A stretch of 64,000 bases of DNA, taken from the NCBI GenBank assembly GCA_910586615.1, contig CAJUJP010000006.1, positions 54,542-118,541 of the forward strand, given 5' to 3'. Below the pieces are notes generated by a model that saw only the letters and a list, made by a program, of their open reading frames with translations, ran no database searches and was not told the origin of the DNA. Below are positions 19,672 to 28,866 of the stretch, piece after piece. Source of the DNA: an uncultured Lachnospiraceae bacterium (GTDB lineage: Bacteria; Bacillota; Clostridia; Lachnospirales; Lachnospiraceae). Each line of letters begins with the position of its first letter. Position 1 is the stretch's first letter. The position numbers were made by a program, and so were the translations under genes.

Positions 19672-20577
19672 GTGGAAAAAGCGTATAAACTGGAATTTGC
19701 CGGAGAACAGACAGGCAGCCTGTATGTGAACTGCTGCGGACTTTCTCAGACAGAGGGGCTTCACAGCTTTGGACCGGCATTAAAACCACATTATCTGGTG
19801 CATTATATTCTAAGCGGCAAAGGCAGATTTCTGACCGGCGGAAAGGAGTATCCGCTGGAAACGGGCTACGGGTTTCTGATCACGCCGGACGAACTGGCTT
19901 TTTATCAGGCGGATGAACAGGATCCCTGGACCTATGTATGGGTGGGATTCAGCGGCACCAGAGCAGCAGAATATCTGAGCAATATAGGTTTGTCAGTGGG
20001 ACATCCCGTTTTCAGGTCGGATGCTTCGGAGGAATTATACCGGATCGTAAAAGATATGATGGAGCATAATACCTTCGGGCTGTCTAATGACCTGCGCAGG
20101 AACGGGCAGCTCGGCATTTTTCTGTCAGTAATCGCAGAGGGAACCGAAGTTGACCAGAAAAACGAGGCAGACAAGGCTAATACTTATGTGCGGAAAGCGG
20201 TCGCTTTTATTCAGAGTAATTATTGCAATCCTGTCAAAGTGACGGATGTGGCGGATTATGTCTGTATTAACAGAAGCTATCTATATACGCTTTTTCAAAA
20301 TTCCATGGGTATGTCGCCACAGCAGTTTCTGACTACCTTCCGGATTACCAAAGCCACGGAGCTTCTGCAGCTTACATCTCTGTCCATAGAGAGCATAGCG
20401 CTTTCCTGCGGGTATCATGATCCGCTTGTATTTACCAAGGCTTTTAAACAGATGAAAAAAATGTCGCCTACGGCCTACCGGCGGGAGATGTCGAAGGGGG
20501 AGACCCGGCGCAATAAAGAGCATTTGAAACAGGTGGAAAACTTTATCAATCAGATCAACAGCCTGAATGAAACATGA
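19672..20577 (+). CDS. AraC-family transcriptional regulator
   Basis: 301 aa. An N-terminal cupin-type sensing domain (HYLVHYILSGKGRF near residue 40; GYGFLITPDE) is joined to a C-terminal double helix-turn-helix of about 100 residues (VADYVCINRSYLYTLFQNSMGMSPQQF; IALSCGYHDPLVFTKAFKQ). This layout is typical of sugar-responsive regulators. GTG start immediately after the hybrid kinase stop, suggesting translational coupling. galK and galT follow 320 bp downstream on the same strand, so a galactoside-related signal is a reasonable inference, not proven. Confidence 0.92.
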   Translation: MEKAYKLEFAGEQTGSLYVNCCGLSQTEGLHSFGPALKPHYLVHYILSGKGRFLTGGKEYPLETGYGFLITPDELAFYQADEQDPWTYVWVGFSGTRAAEYLSNIGLSVGHPVFRSDASEELYRIVKDMMEHNTFGLSNDLRRNGQLGIFLSVIAEGTEVDQKNEADKANTYVRKAVAFIQSNYCNPVKVTDVADYVCINRSYLYTLFQNSMGMSPQQFLTTFRITKATELLQLTSLSIESIALSCGYHDPLVFTKAFKQMKKMSPTAYRREMSKGETRRNKEHLKQVENFINQINSLNET

Positions 20578-20676
20578 CAGCGGCAGGACAGGTATTCGAA
20601 CCGGCTGGTGCTTTGGATATTACCACCGGGATTCTATGATGCGAAATTAAATATTGCGATGCGATCAGACAACATT

Positions 20677-20725
20677 TTGACAGATTTATTTAACAAAGGG
20701 ATATTTAAAATATCCCTCATTTTTT
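20677..20725 (+). terminator. Palindrome plus T-run: araC terminator or operator
   Basis: GGGATATTT-A-AAATATCCC at 20698-20716 is followed by TCATTTTTT, a good intrinsic terminator. A perfect TTGACA lies at 20677-20682, and 17 bases later a weak -10 (GATATT, 20700-20705) falls inside the palindrome. The same site could therefore be a repressed promoter for galK. The rest of the 322-bp gap (20578-20899) holds no gene; GTGCGC occurs at 20763 and 20801, 38 bp apart, as a possible regulator half-site pair. Confidence 0.65.
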
Positions 20726-20899
20726 ATATGATAATATCAGATAAAACAAACAGAACAACCGAGTGCGCACTACAGAGCGGGAGCAAAACCCCATAGACCA
20801 GTGCGCTTAACAAAAAATTTGGTATTAACTGTCCGCGTGGGAAACCGGGCAGATAACGGAAACGGATGTCATAAATATAGAAAAAGAAGGAGAACGGGT

Positions 20900-22063
20900 A
20901 TGAAGGAGACGGTATTAAAGAAGTTTGAGGAGCTTTACGGGGATGCACAGGGCGTAAAGGTATATTTCGCACCGGGACGTGTGAATCTGATCGGTGAGCA
21001 TACCGATTATAACGGAGGGCATGTGTTTCCCTGTGCATTGACCATCGGAACCTATGCCGCTGCACGGAAACGGGCGGACAGAAAACTGAATTTTTATTCC
21101 ATGAATTTTGGAGAGATGGGTGTGATCGAGAGCAGCCTGGATGATCTGAAGCCTTATAAGGAGGCGGACTGGACCAACTATCCGAAGGGAGTTATGTGGG
21201 CGTTTGCCGGCAGAGGCATGACCATGGACTGCGGACTGGACATCGTGCTGAACGGAACGATTCCCAATGGTTCCGGCCTTTCTTCTTCGGCTTCACTGGA
21301 AGTGCTGACGGGATATCTGTTGAAGGATCTGTACGGCTTCGATGTGACGAACATTGATCTTGCCAGGATCGGACAGTATTCCGAGAATAATTTTAACGGT
21401 ATGAATTGTGGCATCATGGACCAGTTCGCTTCCGCAATGGGTAAGAAGGATCACGCGATCTTCCTGGATACGGCGGATCTGTCCTATGAGTATGCGCCTC
21501 TTGCGCTGAGCGGGGCAAAGATTGTGGTTACGAACAGTAATGTGAAACATTCCCTTGTGAATTCCGAGTACAATGTGCGCAGAAGCGAGTGCGAGAAAGC
21601 GCTGGAAGAATTACAGACAGTTGTAGAGATCAAAGGACTGGGAGACCTTACCGAAGAGCAGTTTGAGGAACATAAATCTGCCATTCAGGACGAGGTTCGT
21701 GTCAGAAGGGCAAAACATGCGGTCTATGAAAACCGGAGAACGATCCGCGCGGTTGAGGCGTTGAAAAATCAGGATCTGAAACTGTTTGGCGAATTGATGA
21801 ATGCTTCCCATGTATCGCTGCGCGATGATTATCAGGTATCCTGCGACGAGATCGATGTTCTTGTGGAAGAAGCGTGGAAGATCGACGGCGTTATCGGTTC
21901 CCGTATTACCGGAGGCGGATTCGGCGGCTGTACAGTGAGTATCGTGCGTGATGACGCAGTTGAGATTTTTAAAGAGAAAGTAGGCGCTGCATATCAGGAA
22001 CGGACAGGGAAGACTGCTGATTTCTATGTAGTTGAGATTGGTGACGGCCCGGGAGAACTGTAA
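20900..22063 (+). CDS. galK: Galactokinase
   Basis: Phosphorylates galactose to galactose 1-phosphate in the Leloir pathway. 387 aa, the normal length. GHMP-kinase motifs: PGRVNLIGEHTDYNGG near residues 25-40 (galactokinase signature), PNGSGLSSSASLE near 117-130 (ATP loop) and a C-terminal GGGFGGCTVS loop. AGAAGGAGAACGGGT precedes the ATG at 20900; the frame is open to 20801 but without a ribosome site. It forms an operon with galT (80 bp gap). Confidence 0.96.
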   Translation: MKETVLKKFEELYGDAQGVKVYFAPGRVNLIGEHTDYNGGHVFPCALTIGTYAAARKRADRKLNFYSMNFGEMGVIESSLDDLKPYKEADWTNYPKGVMWAFAGRGMTMDCGLDIVLNGTIPNGSGLSSSASLEVLTGYLLKDLYGFDVTNIDLARIGQYSENNFNGMNCGIMDQFASAMGKKDHAIFLDTADLSYEYAPLALSGAKIVVTNSNVKHSLVNSEYNVRRSECEKALEELQTVVEIKGLGDLTEEQFEEHKSAIQDEVRVRRAKHAVYENRRTIRAVEALKNQDLKLFGELMNASHVSLRDDYQVSCDEIDVLVEEAWKIDGVIGSRITGGGFGGCTVSIVRDDAVEIFKEKVGAAYQERTGKTADFYVVEIGDGPGEL

Positions 22064-22143
22064 AGAGAAACAGATGATTGATAAGTGCAGCAGGGGCTTG
22101 CCGGAGAAGCATCAATGACAGGGGAAATGCAGGAGGTATGGAC

Positions 22144-23646
22144 ATGATTCAGAACAATATCAGAAAATTAGTGCAATATGGATTACAGACGGGACTGATC
22201 ACAGAAGCGGACAGGATTTATACGACGAACAGACTGCTGGAATTATTCCATCTGGATGAGCTGGAAGACTTTGAAGATGAAGTTACAATGAATGTGGATG
22301 AGCTGGAAGATGTGCTTTCAGGCATGATGGATTATGCGTATGAACAGGGGATCATGACGGAGAACAGCATTGTGTACCGGGATTTGTTCGATACGAAGAT
22401 CATGAGTATGCTGGTGCCCAGGCCAAGTGAAGTCATTGCAGCCTTTGCACAGAAGTATGAGAAGGATCCGAAGGAGGCCACGGAATATTTTTATAAGCTG
22501 AGCCAGGATACGGATTATATAAGAAGATATCGGATCAGGAAGGATCAGAAATGGATCGCGCCCACAAAGTACGGTGATTTGGATATTACGATTAATTTGT
22601 CTAAACCTGAGAAAGATCCCAAAGCCATCGCGGCGGCGAAGAACGCAAAACAGAGCGGCTACCCGAAATGTCTTTTGTGTATGGAAAATGAAGGGTACGC
22701 AGGACGTGTAAACCATCCTGCCAGACAGAATCACAGGATTATCCCCGTGACCATCAACGGAAGCCGGTGGGGATTCCAGTATTCTCCTTATGTGTATTAT
22801 AATGAACATTGTATCGTATTCAATTCACAGCATATTCCGATGAAGATCGAGCACGATACCTTCTGTAAGCTGTTTGATTTCGTGAAACAGTTCCCTCATT
22901 ATTTTGTGGGTTCCAATGCGGACCTGCCGATTGTGGGCGGTTCTATTTTAAGCCATGACCATTTTCAGGGCGGACATTACGAGTTTGCTATGGCGAAAGC
23001 ATCTGTGGAACGGACATTTTCTGTGAAAGGCTTTGAAGATGTGGAAGCGGGAATTTTAAACTGGCCTATGTCCGTGATCCGTATTTCCGCACAGGATTCC
23101 GACAGGCTGATTGCCCTTGCTGATGTGATTCTGGCGGCATGGCGGGGATATACGGATGAAGCCGCATTTATCTTTGCGGAGACAGAGGGTGAGCCTCACA
23201 ATACGATCACACCGATTGCCAGAAAAAGAGGTGACAGGTTTGAGCTGGATCTGGTGCTGCGCAATAATATAACCACAGAAGAACACCCGCTGGGCGTATA
23301 CCATCCCCATGCAAATCTTCATCATATTAAAAAAGAGAATATCGGCCTGATCGAAGTGATGGGCCTGGCCGTACTGCCGGCGAGACTGAAAGACGAGATG
23401 GAGAAGCTGGCGGAAGCCATTCTGACAGATGCTGATCTTCGCAAGGATGAAGTGCTTGAAAAACATGCCGATTGGGTAGAAGGATTTCTTCCGGGCTATC
23501 AGGAGGTTTCCAGAGACAATATCATGGATATTCTTCATAAAGAGATCGGAGATGTATTCATGCAGGTATTGGAAGATGCCGGCGTTTATAAGAGGGATGC
23601 AGAAGGCCAGGCGGCTTTCGACAGATTTGTGAAAACGCTGGGATGA
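22144..23646 (+). CDS. galT: UDP-glucose--hexose-1-phosphate uridylyltransferase, type 2
   Basis: Exchanges UMP between UDP-glucose and galactose 1-phosphate. The 500-aa length fits the Firmicutes GalT type 2 family, not the ~350-aa enterobacterial type. A Cys pair (CLLC) lies near residue 179, and GGSILSHDHFQGGHY contains the active-site HxHxGGH-like motif. AGGAGG at 22131-22136 favours the ATG at 22144 (7-base spacing) over the ATG at 22138 (1 base). Last gene of the gal operon, followed by a clear terminator. Confidence 0.95.
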   Translation: MIQNNIRKLVQYGLQTGLITEADRIYTTNRLLELFHLDELEDFEDEVTMNVDELEDVLSGMMDYAYEQGIMTENSIVYRDLFDTKIMSMLVPRPSEVIAAFAQKYEKDPKEATEYFYKLSQDTDYIRRYRIRKDQKWIAPTKYGDLDITINLSKPEKDPKAIAAAKNAKQSGYPKCLLCMENEGYAGRVNHPARQNHRIIPVTINGSRWGFQYSPYVYYNEHCIVFNSQHIPMKIEHDTFCKLFDFVKQFPHYFVGSNADLPIVGGSILSHDHFQGGHYEFAMAKASVERTFSVKGFEDVEAGILNWPMSVIRISAQDSDRLIALADVILAAWRGYTDEAAFIFAETEGEPHNTITPIARKRGDRFELDLVLRNNITTEEHPLGVYHPHANLHHIKKENIGLIEVMGLAVLPARLKDEMEKLAEAILTDADLRKDEVLEKHADWVEGFLPGYQEVSRDNIMDILHKEIGDVFMQVLEDAGVYKRDAEGQAAFDRFVKTLG

Positions 23647-23680
23647 ACTGCATAAATGAAGAAACATAAATCAAGAAATG

Positions 23681-23707
23681 AGGCGGAATCGTGAGATTCC
23701 GCCTTTT
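23681..23707 (+). terminator. Rho-independent terminator of galKT
   Basis: AGGCGGAATC-GTGA-GATTCCGCCT followed by TTT; perfect 10-bp stem. Confidence 0.9.
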
Positions 23708-24037
23708 AGACACGCCCGCCATTGGCGGGGTGGAGATCAGATGTGACAGTAAAGGTTGGTGTGTTTCTATGGGATAATCTGTCAATCTGTTAGAAATGCA
23801 ATAGTATGCTGTGGTGTTTATATAAAGCTGACGGTTCCCCGTGATGTCTGCCCGTCAGAAGTATATACGTCATTTGTATAAATTAATTTCCACAATCTTA
23901 TGTATTGTTGCTTGTGTATAAATAACAATTGACGTCTATATTTAATAATAGTTCAGAATCTGTTGACCGCAATATAACCGCAGGCTGATGTGTGCGTTTG
24001 TGCGGTGTACCTGCCGTGGCACAGAAACAGAATATAT
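23708..24037. other. Gene-free, AT-rich interval
   Basis: No gene is supported. A small perfect hairpin CCCGCC-ATT-GGCGGG lies near 23716-23730, and AT-rich sequence with an isolated TTGACG near 23931 follows. It separates the gal operon from the convergent XRE gene. Confidence 0.5.
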
Positions 24038-24397
24038 TCAGAAGTCTTCGTCCTGAAGTTCATCACTGTTTAGGATGCTGCAGAGGAAATGATACAGATC
24101 TCTCTGCATTCGTGGACTCATTTTTTGATAAAGGGAGATAAGATGCCGATATTTCTTTAGAAAGTGCATATTGTCTGCCAATAGTATATCTGCGCTCAGA
24201 CGCTCCTCGGAAAGATACAGAACGTAGTCTGCAGAGACCTGAAAAAAACGTGAAAGGCTGATTAGGAGCATGGCATCCGGCATAGTCAATCCGCACTCGA
24301 TCTTACTCAGTGTCGTCTGGTTGACTCCCAGATTTTTTGCGAGGGCCTGTTGTGTTAACTTTTTTTCCAATCGAAGTTCTTTGATTCTTGTTTTCAT
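24038..24397 (-). CDS. XRE-family helix-turn-helix regulator
   Basis: 119 aa. An N-terminal HTH_3 domain (IKELRLEKKLTQQALAKNLGVNQTTLSKIECGLTMPD) covers residues 5-60, followed by a short helical tail with no recognised ligand-binding or protease domain. The ATG at 24397 has AAAGGA upstream on its strand. It diverges from the exonuclease gene across an AT-rich region. The target is unknown; self-regulation is usual for this class. Confidence 0.88.
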   Translation of the reverse strand: MKTRIKELRLEKKLTQQALAKNLGVNQTTLSKIECGLTMPDAMLLISLSRFFQVSADYVLYLSEERLSADILLADNMHFLKKYRHLISLYQKMSPRMQRDLYHFLCSILNSDELQDEDF

Positions 24398-24706
24398 TCA
24401 CATATCCTTTTTGTTATTTTATGTTATTTTTTGGAGGAAAAAAATCCAATTTTTAATAAGGATATTCTGAAAAGAATATTTTTTGGAAATGCCCCGTAAA
24501 AAGTTGTATATTAGCAAAATAAACACAATATGTTGTATAAAAAACGTAATTGGTTACTATATATAGAAATTATTCGATTCGTTAAATATGAAGGCGTAAA
24601 TGAGATGAAAATTAATGTTTCGTTAATTTTGACGGGCGGCAGGTCATTTTGGGGAAAAGTGTGGTATACTGATATAATTATTCAGCTTAGAGAGAAAAAG
24701 GTGCTT
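24398..24706. promoter_or_regulatory. AT-rich divergent promoter region
   Basis: No gene is supported. Next to the XRE start there are tandem GTTATTTTATGTTATTTT units. Close to the exonuclease start lies GTGGTATACTGATATAAT (about 24660-24677), which carries good -10 elements with a poor -35. The exonuclease frame is open through part of this region, but it lacks a start with a ribosome site and the family N-terminus begins at 24707. Confidence 0.5.
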
Positions 24707-25423
24707 ATGACGGATTCCTATGTATGTATTGATCTGGAGACAACCGGATTAAATCCCAGGACGGATAAGATCATCGAGATCGGCGCTGTCCGGGTGGAAA
24801 ATAATCGAATCGTTGAACAGTGGGAAACCTTTGTGAATCCCGGCAGACAGCTGGAAGAGCGTATTATAGAGTTGACGGGGATCCGGGACGAACAGCTGGC
24901 TCAGGCGCCGCCTGTCGGGGAGGTACTGTCTGAATTTCTTGAATTGGCCGGAGATGAGGTTTTGCTGGGACACAGGGTATTGTTTGATTATTCTTTTCTC
25001 AAGAAAGCGATGGTGGATGAGAAACGGTCTTTTGAGAGAAAAGGTATAGATACCTTGAAGATTGCCCGCAAATATCTGGCTGATCTGGAGAGCCGCAGTC
25101 TGGCGTATCTGTGCGGCCATTTCGCGATCCCGCACAGCGCCCACAGAGCCCTGAACGATGCAGTGGCCACGGTGGAACTCTACCGCAGGCTGACAGAACT
25201 TTATTACGGGCAGGAGGAGGCGGAAGGCAGAAAAAGCCTTTTTCATCCCGGTGATCTGCATTTTCAGGTCAAACGGGACACGCCGGCTACCATCCCCCAA
25301 AAAGAGCAGTTATATAAACTGGCAGACAAGCATAAACTGATAATAGATTACGATATTGAGCAGCTGACCCGCAGCGAGGCTAGTCGCCGGATTGACCGGC
25401 TTCTTGCAGAATACGGAAGATAG
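24707..25423 (+). CDS. DEDDh 3'-5' exonuclease (DNA polymerase III epsilon-like)
   Basis: 238 aa. Exo I motif VCIDLETTGLNPRTDKIIEIGA (D and E ligands near residues 8-10), Exo II region GHRVLFDYSFL, and Exo III HRALNDAVAT with the catalytic His and Asp. These are the four acidic residues and the His of the DnaQ family. The C-terminal ~60 residues (after about 175) resemble the small helical add-on of stand-alone DnaQ-like proteins. The role is proofreading or repair exonuclease. The last 44 bp overlap the 3' end of the convergent minus-strand gene. Confidence 0.9.
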   Translation: MTDSYVCIDLETTGLNPRTDKIIEIGAVRVENNRIVEQWETFVNPGRQLEERIIELTGIRDEQLAQAPPVGEVLSEFLELAGDEVLLGHRVLFDYSFLKKAMVDEKRSFERKGIDTLKIARKYLADLESRSLAYLCGHFAIPHSAHRALNDAVATVELYRRLTELYYGQEEAEGRKSLFHPGDLHFQVKRDTPATIPQKEQLYKLADKHKLIIDYDIEQLTRSEASRRIDRLLAEYGR

Positions 25424-25997
25424 TGTTGCGCATGGCGGAATTGAGCATCTCTGCAACCGGGTAGAGGTCATTTATCTTTTCCGGTGTATTCTGTTCCGTA
25501 TAAATCCGGCAGAGCAGACGGTATGTGGCGCTTACATCTGTGCCGGTGGATATGGCAAATTCCAGCATGTGACAAGCCTCATCCACATATCCCGCATCGT
25601 AGAGAGCCTGCCCCCATTGCTGTAAAGTGCGGACAAGGACTGTGTAGTTCTGGTCATACTCTGTCAGAAGATCAATATTAGGCGCACCGTAACGCAGCTT
25701 TAATTCCGTGTTGTTGATCCCCGTAAAATTAACGATAGGACGTTCGCTTAATGTCTGGATGATCTGTTTGTAATCTTCGACCTTCGGAACATCATCCAGC
25801 AGATCCATGGGAAATTCCTCGATGGAAAGCCTGATATAGTCCAGATCATCCAGGGATTTTCGTCTTGTACTGTTGGCTTCCCGCTCCCGCTCTAAGAAGT
25901 CCCGGCGGGTGTCGGTTTTTGCTTTTTTACCTTTGTGCAGGTATATGGCGATGGCGGCGGCGAATATGAGAACGCTTGCATTAATGATAAAATTCAT
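25380..25997 (-). CDS. Membrane-anchored helical-repeat protein, unknown function
   Basis: 205 aa. One N-terminal membrane helix (FIINASVLIFAAAIAIYL, residues 2-19) is followed by a basic stretch and a helical domain. TPR-like segments (LQQWGQALYDAGYVDEACHMLEFAI) lie near 130-155. The ATG at 25997 has AAAGGA at good spacing; the frame continues upstream to 26195 but its start lacks family-like sequence and overlaps the divergent promoter. No enzymatic motif. Its end overlaps the exonuclease gene tail-to-tail. Confidence 0.78.
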   Translation of the reverse strand: MNFIINASVLIFAAAIAIYLHKGKKAKTDTRRDFLEREREANSTRRKSLDDLDYIRLSIEEFPMDLLDDVPKVEDYKQIIQTLSERPIVNFTGINNTELKLRYGAPNIDLLTEYDQNYTVLVRTLQQWGQALYDAGYVDEACHMLEFAISTGTDVSATYRLLCRIYTEQNTPEKINDLYPVAEMLNSAMRNTIFRILQEAGQSGD

Positions 25998-26004
25998 ATA
26001 TAAT
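25976..26004 (+). promoter_or_regulatory. Sigma-A promoter for the 32-aa membrane protein
   Basis: TTGCAT at 25976-25981, exactly 17 bases, then a perfect TATAAT at 25999-26004. The predicted start near 26011 lies just before the ORF at 26035. The promoter overlaps the start codon of the minus-strand gene (25995-25997), so the two genes may interfere transcriptionally. Confidence 0.65.
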
Positions 26005-26034
26005 ATCCTTTCAGAAAGTGGGGCGAATACACGT

Positions 26035-26133
26035 ATGCTTAACCGTAAACAGAAAAAAATAATTTCTTCCATTATCATCATTATTGTGGTGATTGCAATG
26101 GTGCTTCCGTTACTGCTCACCGCGGTATCGTAA
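26035..26133 (+). CDS. 32-residue single-span membrane protein
   Basis: The encoded peptide starts MLNRKQKKIIS and then has one hydrophobic helix (SIIIIIVVIAMVLPLLLTAV). Support comes from the positive-inside N-terminus, a strong promoter 24-60 bases upstream and GTGGGG upstream of the ATG. Too short for a family call. It may be a small regulatory membrane peptide; it could also be a leader ORF for the VanW gene 109 bp downstream. Confidence 0.6.
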   Translation: MLNRKQKKIISSIIIIIVVIAMVLPLLLTAVS

Positions 26134-26242
26134 GGAGAAGACATCAGCGGTACCGGCTTAGGCGCCTGGCCGCAGCAGCTTTTATATTTTATCACAGTTT
26201 TTCCGTTTGGGCAATTTGACGGAGAGAAAGGTATGGTTAATT

Positions 26243-27772
26243 ATGAAAAGGTTATCTATGGCGGCTTTTGTAATGGCGGCCGCGCTGTCGGTTATCACGC
26301 TGCCTGTATATGCCGGGGAAGATAAGATCCAGACAGGTATCTATGTAAATGACATGAATTTGTCCGGGCTGTCTGCCGGGGAAGCCAGAGATAAGGTGAA
26401 TGCATATGTGGATTCTTTCGGAGACGCACAGATCACATTGAATGCAGTGGAGGGCGGAACGATCTCCACGACTGCTTCCGAACTGGGACTTAAGTGGGGC
26501 AATGAATCCATTCTGGACGAGGCGGCCAATTTCGGCAGGGATGGTGATGTCCTGCGGTGTTATAAGGAACTGAAAGACTTAGAGTATAAAAATAAAGTAT
26601 ATAAAGTAGAATTTGAATTTGACAAAAATAAGATCCGGACTCTGATCGAGGAGAATGCAGATCAGTATAATCAGGAAGCCGTCAATGCCACACTGGTCAA
26701 GACGGAGGATGGTTTTAAGATCACGGAAGGGCAGACCGGGGTTGCTGTGGATGTGCAGGCTTCGACAAATGCAGTATATGATCATCTGATGGCGGACTGG
26801 AACGGCGAAAACTGCAGTATTGACCTGGTTGTCACGACTCAGGAACCCAAGGGCAGCGAGGAGGATCTTGCGAAAGTGAAAGATGTGCTGGGAACGTTTA
26901 CGACCAGCTATAGCACGTCAGGCGGGGCAAGAAGTGGAAACGTAGTTAACGGCTGTAATCTGATCAACGGAACGACGCTGTATCCGGGAGATGAATTTTC
27001 TGCATACGAAGCGGTTTCACCTTTCAGCCAGGAAAACGGATATTATATGGCGGCTTCTTATCTGAACGGGCAGGTAGTGGACAGTCTCGGCGGCGGAATC
27101 TGCCAGGTGACCACAACGCTTTACAATGCAGTGCTTTTGTCGGAGCTTGAGGTGACGGAACGTTATAATCATTCTATGATCGTTACATATGTGGATCCGT
27201 CCGCGGATGCTGCCATCGCAGAGTCTTCAGGCAAGGATTTTAAATTTAAGAATAATCTGGAATATCCCGTTTATATAGAAGGGATTACGACACCGGAGAA
27301 GCAGGTCACTTTTACGATTTATGGTGTGGAGACGAGAGACAGCGCCCGTGAAGTGGCATATGAAAGCGTTATTCTGGAAAAAACGGTTCCCGATACGGAA
27401 GTGATCAATGTGGACGAGGGACAGCCGGTAGGATATTGTTCGGTACAGTCGGCTCATATCGGATATAAGGCACAGCTTTGGAAAGTGGTGCGGGAGAATG
27501 GTGTGGAGGTCAGCCGGGAGCAGATCAACAGCAGTTCTTATATGAAGACACCCAGAAGTGCCACGGTGGGCGTTGCCAGTCCGGATGAAGGTGCACGCAA
27601 TGCCATTCTGGCAGCGGTGGCCACGAACAGCATAGATGAAGTGAAGGCGGTAGCCGGAGCATATAAGGCAGCAGCAGACGCGGCGGCGGCTCAGGCGGCA
27701 GCAGATGCAGCGGCAGCCCAGGCAGCAGCGGACGCGGCGGCACAGCAGCAGGCACCTCCGCCGGCACAGTAA
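26243..27772 (+). CDS. Secreted VanW-family / YoaR-like cell-wall protein
   Basis: 509 aa. A signal peptide ends near PVYAGE (residue ~25). Two peptidoglycan-binding-like repeats (ATL.K.EDGFKITEGQTG near 150-170) precede a VanW domain in the centre: FSAYEAVSPFSQENGYYMAASY and LGGGICQVTTTLYNAVL. The C-terminus is an Ala-rich repeat tail (AAADAAAAQ units) ending in Pro/Gln. VanW is named for its place in vancomycin-resistance clusters but is common as a wall protein in Clostridia; no van genes are near. Function in wall binding is inferred. Confidence 0.88.
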   Translation: MKRLSMAAFVMAAALSVITLPVYAGEDKIQTGIYVNDMNLSGLSAGEARDKVNAYVDSFGDAQITLNAVEGGTISTTASELGLKWGNESILDEAANFGRDGDVLRCYKELKDLEYKNKVYKVEFEFDKNKIRTLIEENADQYNQEAVNATLVKTEDGFKITEGQTGVAVDVQASTNAVYDHLMADWNGENCSIDLVVTTQEPKGSEEDLAKVKDVLGTFTTSYSTSGGARSGNVVNGCNLINGTTLYPGDEFSAYEAVSPFSQENGYYMAASYLNGQVVDSLGGGICQVTTTLYNAVLLSELEVTERYNHSMIVTYVDPSADAAIAESSGKDFKFKNNLEYPVYIEGITTPEKQVTFTIYGVETRDSAREVAYESVILEKTVPDTEVINVDEGQPVGYCSVQSAHIGYKAQLWKVVRENGVEVSREQINSSSYMKTPRSATVGVASPDEGARNAILAAVATNSIDEVKAVAGAYKAAADAAAAQAAADAAAAQAAADAAAQQQAPPPAQ

Positions 27773-27828
27773 GCGGAGCAGTTCTGCACAAGATGTAAAA
27801 CAATGGGACGGATCACAGGCACAGAGGC

Positions 27829-28842
27829 ATGAGAAGAGGAAAAATATCGGAGAGCGTGTTAAAACGTTCCGTATTAAAGAAGATCAAAACGCATAGAGAT
27901 GAAGTGGTATGTGGCGCAGGTATAGGGACAGACTGCGCCATTTTATCGTTTGGAGAGGGTTTCCAGACTGTGCTTGCAACGACTCCTGTAACGTCGCCGG
28001 CGGCACAGCTTGGTTCTTATGCAGTGCCGATGGCATTAAATAATGTGGTGCTGGCCGGGGCGGAACCGGTGGGCATTATGCTGACGATTCTGCTGCCTGA
28101 GGAGACGGAAGAAACGGAGCTTCAGGAATTGATGGAAGGCGCGGAGGCGGCCTGCAGCGAGTATGGCGTACAGATCGTCGGGGGTCATACGGAAGTAACG
28201 TCTGTGGTAAAGGAACCGGTGATGACAGTGACCGGTGTGGGCAGACGGGATGCGGCAGTTTCTTTGAAAGGAACCGGACCGGGCCAGGATGTGGTGATCA
28301 GCAAATGGATCGGCCTGGAAGGCACGGTGCGGCTGGCAAGGCAACGCCGGCAGGAACTGTGTACCAGATACCCGGAGCGCATGGTGGAAGAAGCAGCGGC
28401 ATTTGACAGATATCTGTCTATCATACCGGAGGCCGCCACCGCCATGAAGTCCGGCGTTTGCGGGATGCATGATGTTTCCAGGGGAGGGATTTTCGGTGCC
28501 CTGTGGGAACTGGCAGAGAGTGCAGGCGTTGGACTGGAAATTGAATTGAAAAAGATACCTGTAAAGCAGGAGACAATAGAGATCTGTGAATTTTTCGGGC
28601 TGAATCCCTATGAGCTTTTGTCCGGCGGCTGTCTGATCATGACGGCGGAAAACGGTGAGGCACTTGTGACGGCGCTTGCAAGGGAAAATATTCCGGCAGT
28701 GGTGGCAGGAAGAACCACAGACGGCAACGACAGGGTGCTCTACAATGAGGACGAGAAGCGCTATCTGGACAGACCACAGATGGATCAGATCTACTGTGTA
28801 TTTTCGGCAGGTCATGAGGCTGGCTTCGAGGATACATTATAA
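27829..28842 (+). CDS. AIR synthase-related (HypE/PurM-like) protein
   Basis: 337 aa with the two-domain AIR-synthase fold. The N-terminal ATP-binding half has a GTDCAILSFG motif and PMALNNVVLAGAEPVGIMLTI, and QIVGGHTEVT is the glycine-rich loop. The C-terminal half has MHDVSRGGIFGALWELAE and NPYELLSGGCLIMT. Lachnospiraceae carry such stand-alone relatives of HypE and PurM without hyd or pur genes nearby, as here; the substrate is unknown. It lies 24 bp upstream of the Lrp gene on the same strand, a likely operon. Confidence 0.85.
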   Translation: MRRGKISESVLKRSVLKKIKTHRDEVVCGAGIGTDCAILSFGEGFQTVLATTPVTSPAAQLGSYAVPMALNNVVLAGAEPVGIMLTILLPEETEETELQELMEGAEAACSEYGVQIVGGHTEVTSVVKEPVMTVTGVGRRDAAVSLKGTGPGQDVVISKWIGLEGTVRLARQRRQELCTRYPERMVEEAAAFDRYLSIIPEAATAMKSGVCGMHDVSRGGIFGALWELAESAGVGLEIELKKIPVKQETIEICEFFGLNPYELLSGGCLIMTAENGEALVTALARENIPAVVAGRTTDGNDRVLYNEDEKRYLDRPQMDQIYCVFSAGHEAGFEDTL

Positions 28843-28866
28843 TAAAAATGGAGGATGTGATTGAAA

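Noticed and set aside
24530..24706. N-terminal extension of the exonuclease
   Set aside because: The frame is open but the family N-terminus begins at 24707 after a ribosome site; the upstream codons are AT-rich promoter DNA.
26243..27772. Vancomycin resistance (VanW)
   Set aside because: VanW-domain proteins are widespread wall proteins; no vanR/S/H/A/X-like genes are present.
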